Shown here piece after piece: positions 62,534 through 64,000 of a DNA stretch of 64,000 bases (position 1 is its first letter; each line of letters starts with the position of its first letter). The notes beneath the pieces are model-generated. The model was not told where the DNA came from. It worked only from the letters and a program-made list of their open reading frames with translations, and searched no databases. The position numbers were made by a program, and so were the translations under genes. The DNA lies in the NCBI RefSeq assembly GCF_014648655.1, contig NZ_BMRN01000030.1, positions 1-64,000 of the forward strand, given 5' to 3'. This DNA is from Streptomyces atratus. Lineage in GTDB: Bacteria > Actinomycetota > Actinomycetes > Streptomycetales > Streptomycetaceae.

Positions 62534-62566
62534 GAGGTGGTCACCGGACCTTCCGGTGACCACCTC
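62534..62566 (+). terminator. Hairpin terminator of the M4 gene
   Basis: A perfect 15-bp stem (62534-62548 with 62552-62566, gaggtggtcaccgga) with loop cct begins 17 bases after the stop codon and is followed by ttcg. A strong intact terminator behind a 5'-truncated gene indicates recent decay. Confidence 0.9.
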
Positions 62567-63383
62567 TTCGCGTACGAGCAACCAAACGCTCGTCAACTTC
62601 CTGGCGACGACAGTGCGTACCGGACCTGTGACGCCGCTCGGTGCACCACGACGAACCGTTGCGCTCGTGGACACGCACGACCGTCGACTCGGGCGGGTGC
62701 TGTCCAGGGCCTCCGCCTTGAGCCGGTCGGGAGAACGGGCCGCACCCGGCCGACGGCACCCACACACAGGTGATCAACGAGTGCGTTCCGTGAGCAACTC
62801 CGCCAAGCGGTCGACGAATTCGCGCTGCCAATCCAACCGTGATCCGTTGCCGGTGCTGCGGAATCCGTGGCGGCGGCCACAGAACGCAGCCTGGACGGCA
62901 TGGAGCCGGGCCCACCCACCCCGGGCGCGGTCGCGATCGAGTTCTGCGGCCTCGGTGAAGACGTACAGCGTGGCACATCGGCATCGGCGGTGCTCTCCTG
63001 TCACACCGGTTGCAGCCTCGCCGTCCCGCGGCGGCAGGGCTTTCGCTTGTCCGCGGCCGGTCGCCGAGGAGGCCGGGCCGGAAACGCGAAAGGGCCACGC
63101 CCAATAGGCGAGACCGCTTCGTGTTGCTGAGGCCGGGGCACTACGTGTCGCGGTCGACACGGCGACGCTGGGTCGCGGCGGCTCACTGCCGGTGCGCAAC
63201 GCCGGCCCGACTGCTACGCGGTACCGCTCATGCGCCGGCCGCTGAAGCCAATGGCCGGGAGTGTGAAGAGCTGCCCGGCACACAATGCGGGCGCCCGCGG
63301 CGGACGTGACACATGGTCCGGCCGGTGTTCTCCGGAGCTCAGAGCACTGGCGAACACCGGCCGGCGTGTTTGGCGGGGGCCGG
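62567..63383. other. No supported gene
   Basis: About 800 bases open in several frames. A minus-strand stretch at about 62790-62980 reads LYVFTEAAELDRDRARGGWARLHAVQAAFCGRRHGFR and then LAELLTER, which looks protein-like and could be a decayed gene, but no family is recognised. Confidence 0.35.
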
Positions 63384-63569
63384 CTACATGGGGTCCATGC
63401 CCTGGTTGCCGCCGCGGCTCTCCTGCTCGCTCTGCTCCTGCAGTCGGCGGGCCTGGTCCGTCAGCCGTTTACGCTCCTTCGGGTCCGAGGTGCGCGCGGC
63501 CTCGTCCTTCATCTCCTGCGCCTTGGCACGCATCTGCTGGGCACGGCCGGATTCACCTGCAACGCTCAT
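63384..63569 (-). CDS. DUF6381-like small charged helical protein
   Basis: A 61-aa protein, MSVAGESGRAQQMRAKAQEMKDEAARTSDPKERKRLTDQARRLQEQSEQES, a single amphipathic, coiled-coil-like helix with a Gly/Met tail. ATG 63569 follows aggag with 5-base spacing; GTG 63575 is in frame. It matches, from memory, the DUF6381 family of Streptomyces. Function unknown. Confidence 0.75.
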   Translation of the reverse strand: MSVAGESGRAQQMRAKAQEMKDEAARTSDPKERKRLTDQARRLQEQSEQESRGGNQGMDPM

Positions 63570-64000
63570 GATCACTCCTGGATCTGTCGGGAAGAGCGGG
63601 CCTCATCAGCGAAACAGCGCCCTGGCACCCACGCATCTCGAACAGTCACCCACCGCTATCCCCACAGCTCAAGCCCGTCCTGCTCGCGTGCCGGGACGTG
63701 TGGGCCGTTGCATTTTGTGCCGGCGTCTCCCGACCAAACCCTCGGCAGGTGGATCATTCGGTCGCGGTCCGGCCGCCATCGCCGTGGACTGGAAGGCATG
63801 AGCGAGGACAGGATGTCGCGACATCCGGCTGTGACTGCGGTGGTGAGTACCACCGGAGTGCAGACGTGAAGGGGCACCTCTTCCCGCCACTGCCGTACCG
63901 CTGCCCGAGCGGCAGCAGTTGGGTTCACACGAACCTCCATAGCCGCTTGAACACCGAGCGTATTTCTACTCCAGTAGCTTTCACCTGGTGCAGTAGCTTG
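63570..64000. other. Window end without a confident gene
   Basis: A minus-strand frame from ATG at about 63940 (MEVRVNPTAAARAAVRQWREEVPLH) is open for 94 codons, but lacks an RBS and recognised family. The last 30 bases contain cagtagctt twice (63972-63980 and 63991-63999), possibly the edge of a repeat continuing outside the window. Confidence 0.3.

Noticed and set aside
63086..63140. Possible tRNA-like sequence
   Set aside because: No cloverleaf, T-arm consensus or CCA end could be folded.
63972..63999. Two copies of cagtagctt as start of a CRISPR or other repeat array
   Set aside because: Only two 9-base copies 10 bases apart are visible; too short to call an array.

Overview
The window looks like part of a Streptomyces (or close relative) chromosome. 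GC content is very high throughout. It carries a two-domain geosmin synthase, an NsdA-type developmental regulator, SpoIIE-type phosphatase signalling, several secreted hydrolases, and rare TTA codons in at least two genes. No rRNA, tRNA or CRISPR array was seen.

Layout. (a) 1-9.5 kb: the repetitive 3' end of a Pro/Glu-rich protein closed by a strong terminator, a CGNR zinc-finger regulator with an ACT-domain gene, an unknown protein, a secreted GH95 alpha-fucosidase whose 3' end overlaps a convergent geosmin synthase, then a secreted amidase and a small secreted protein. (b) 9.6-19.7 kb: a carbohydrate import and catabolism locus. A ROK repressor diverges from a tightly coupled operon encoding a CUT2 ATPase, two permeases, a lipoprotein binding protein, a sugar epimerase/isomerase and a large secreted ThuA/sugar-dehydrogenase/PKD/CBM protein. 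(c) 19.8-26 kb: an APH-like kinase, NsdA, a PAS-PP2C phosphatase, a pair of cysteine-free (zinc-independent) ribosomal proteins L33 and L31, and a DUF1275 membrane protein.

(d) 26-41.7 kb is accessory and decaying. Broken genes include a tyrosine phosphatase N-terminus, a beta-lactamase/MarR chimera, a frameshifted AA10 LPMO, ISL3 and IS5 transposase scraps, and a glycosyltransferase. They sit among small intact modules: PadR/SnoaL with a clear palindromic operator, a PGRP amidase, GPP34, a secreted TNT-type NAD glycohydrolase candidate overlapped by a possible immunity gene, and OhrR/Ohr.

(e) 41.9-49.2 kb holds the most interesting system: a five-gene, translationally coupled operon. It encodes a SWIM-like zinc protein, an uncharacterised 462-aa protein, a vWA/MIDAS protein, a MoxR-type AAA ATPase and a DUF5682-type protein. 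It resembles, from memory, the poorly understood E. coli yehLMPQ set. (f) 49.5-64 kb: a class B penicillin-binding protein, a HIT protein, an aldo/keto reductase remnant, an EamA exporter divergent from a LysR gene without a standard start codon, an APC transporter, a detached respiratory module (qcrB, ctaF, ctaD), an N-terminally truncated M4 protease and a small DUF6381-like protein.

All family assignments are by reading protein motifs; no search was run.
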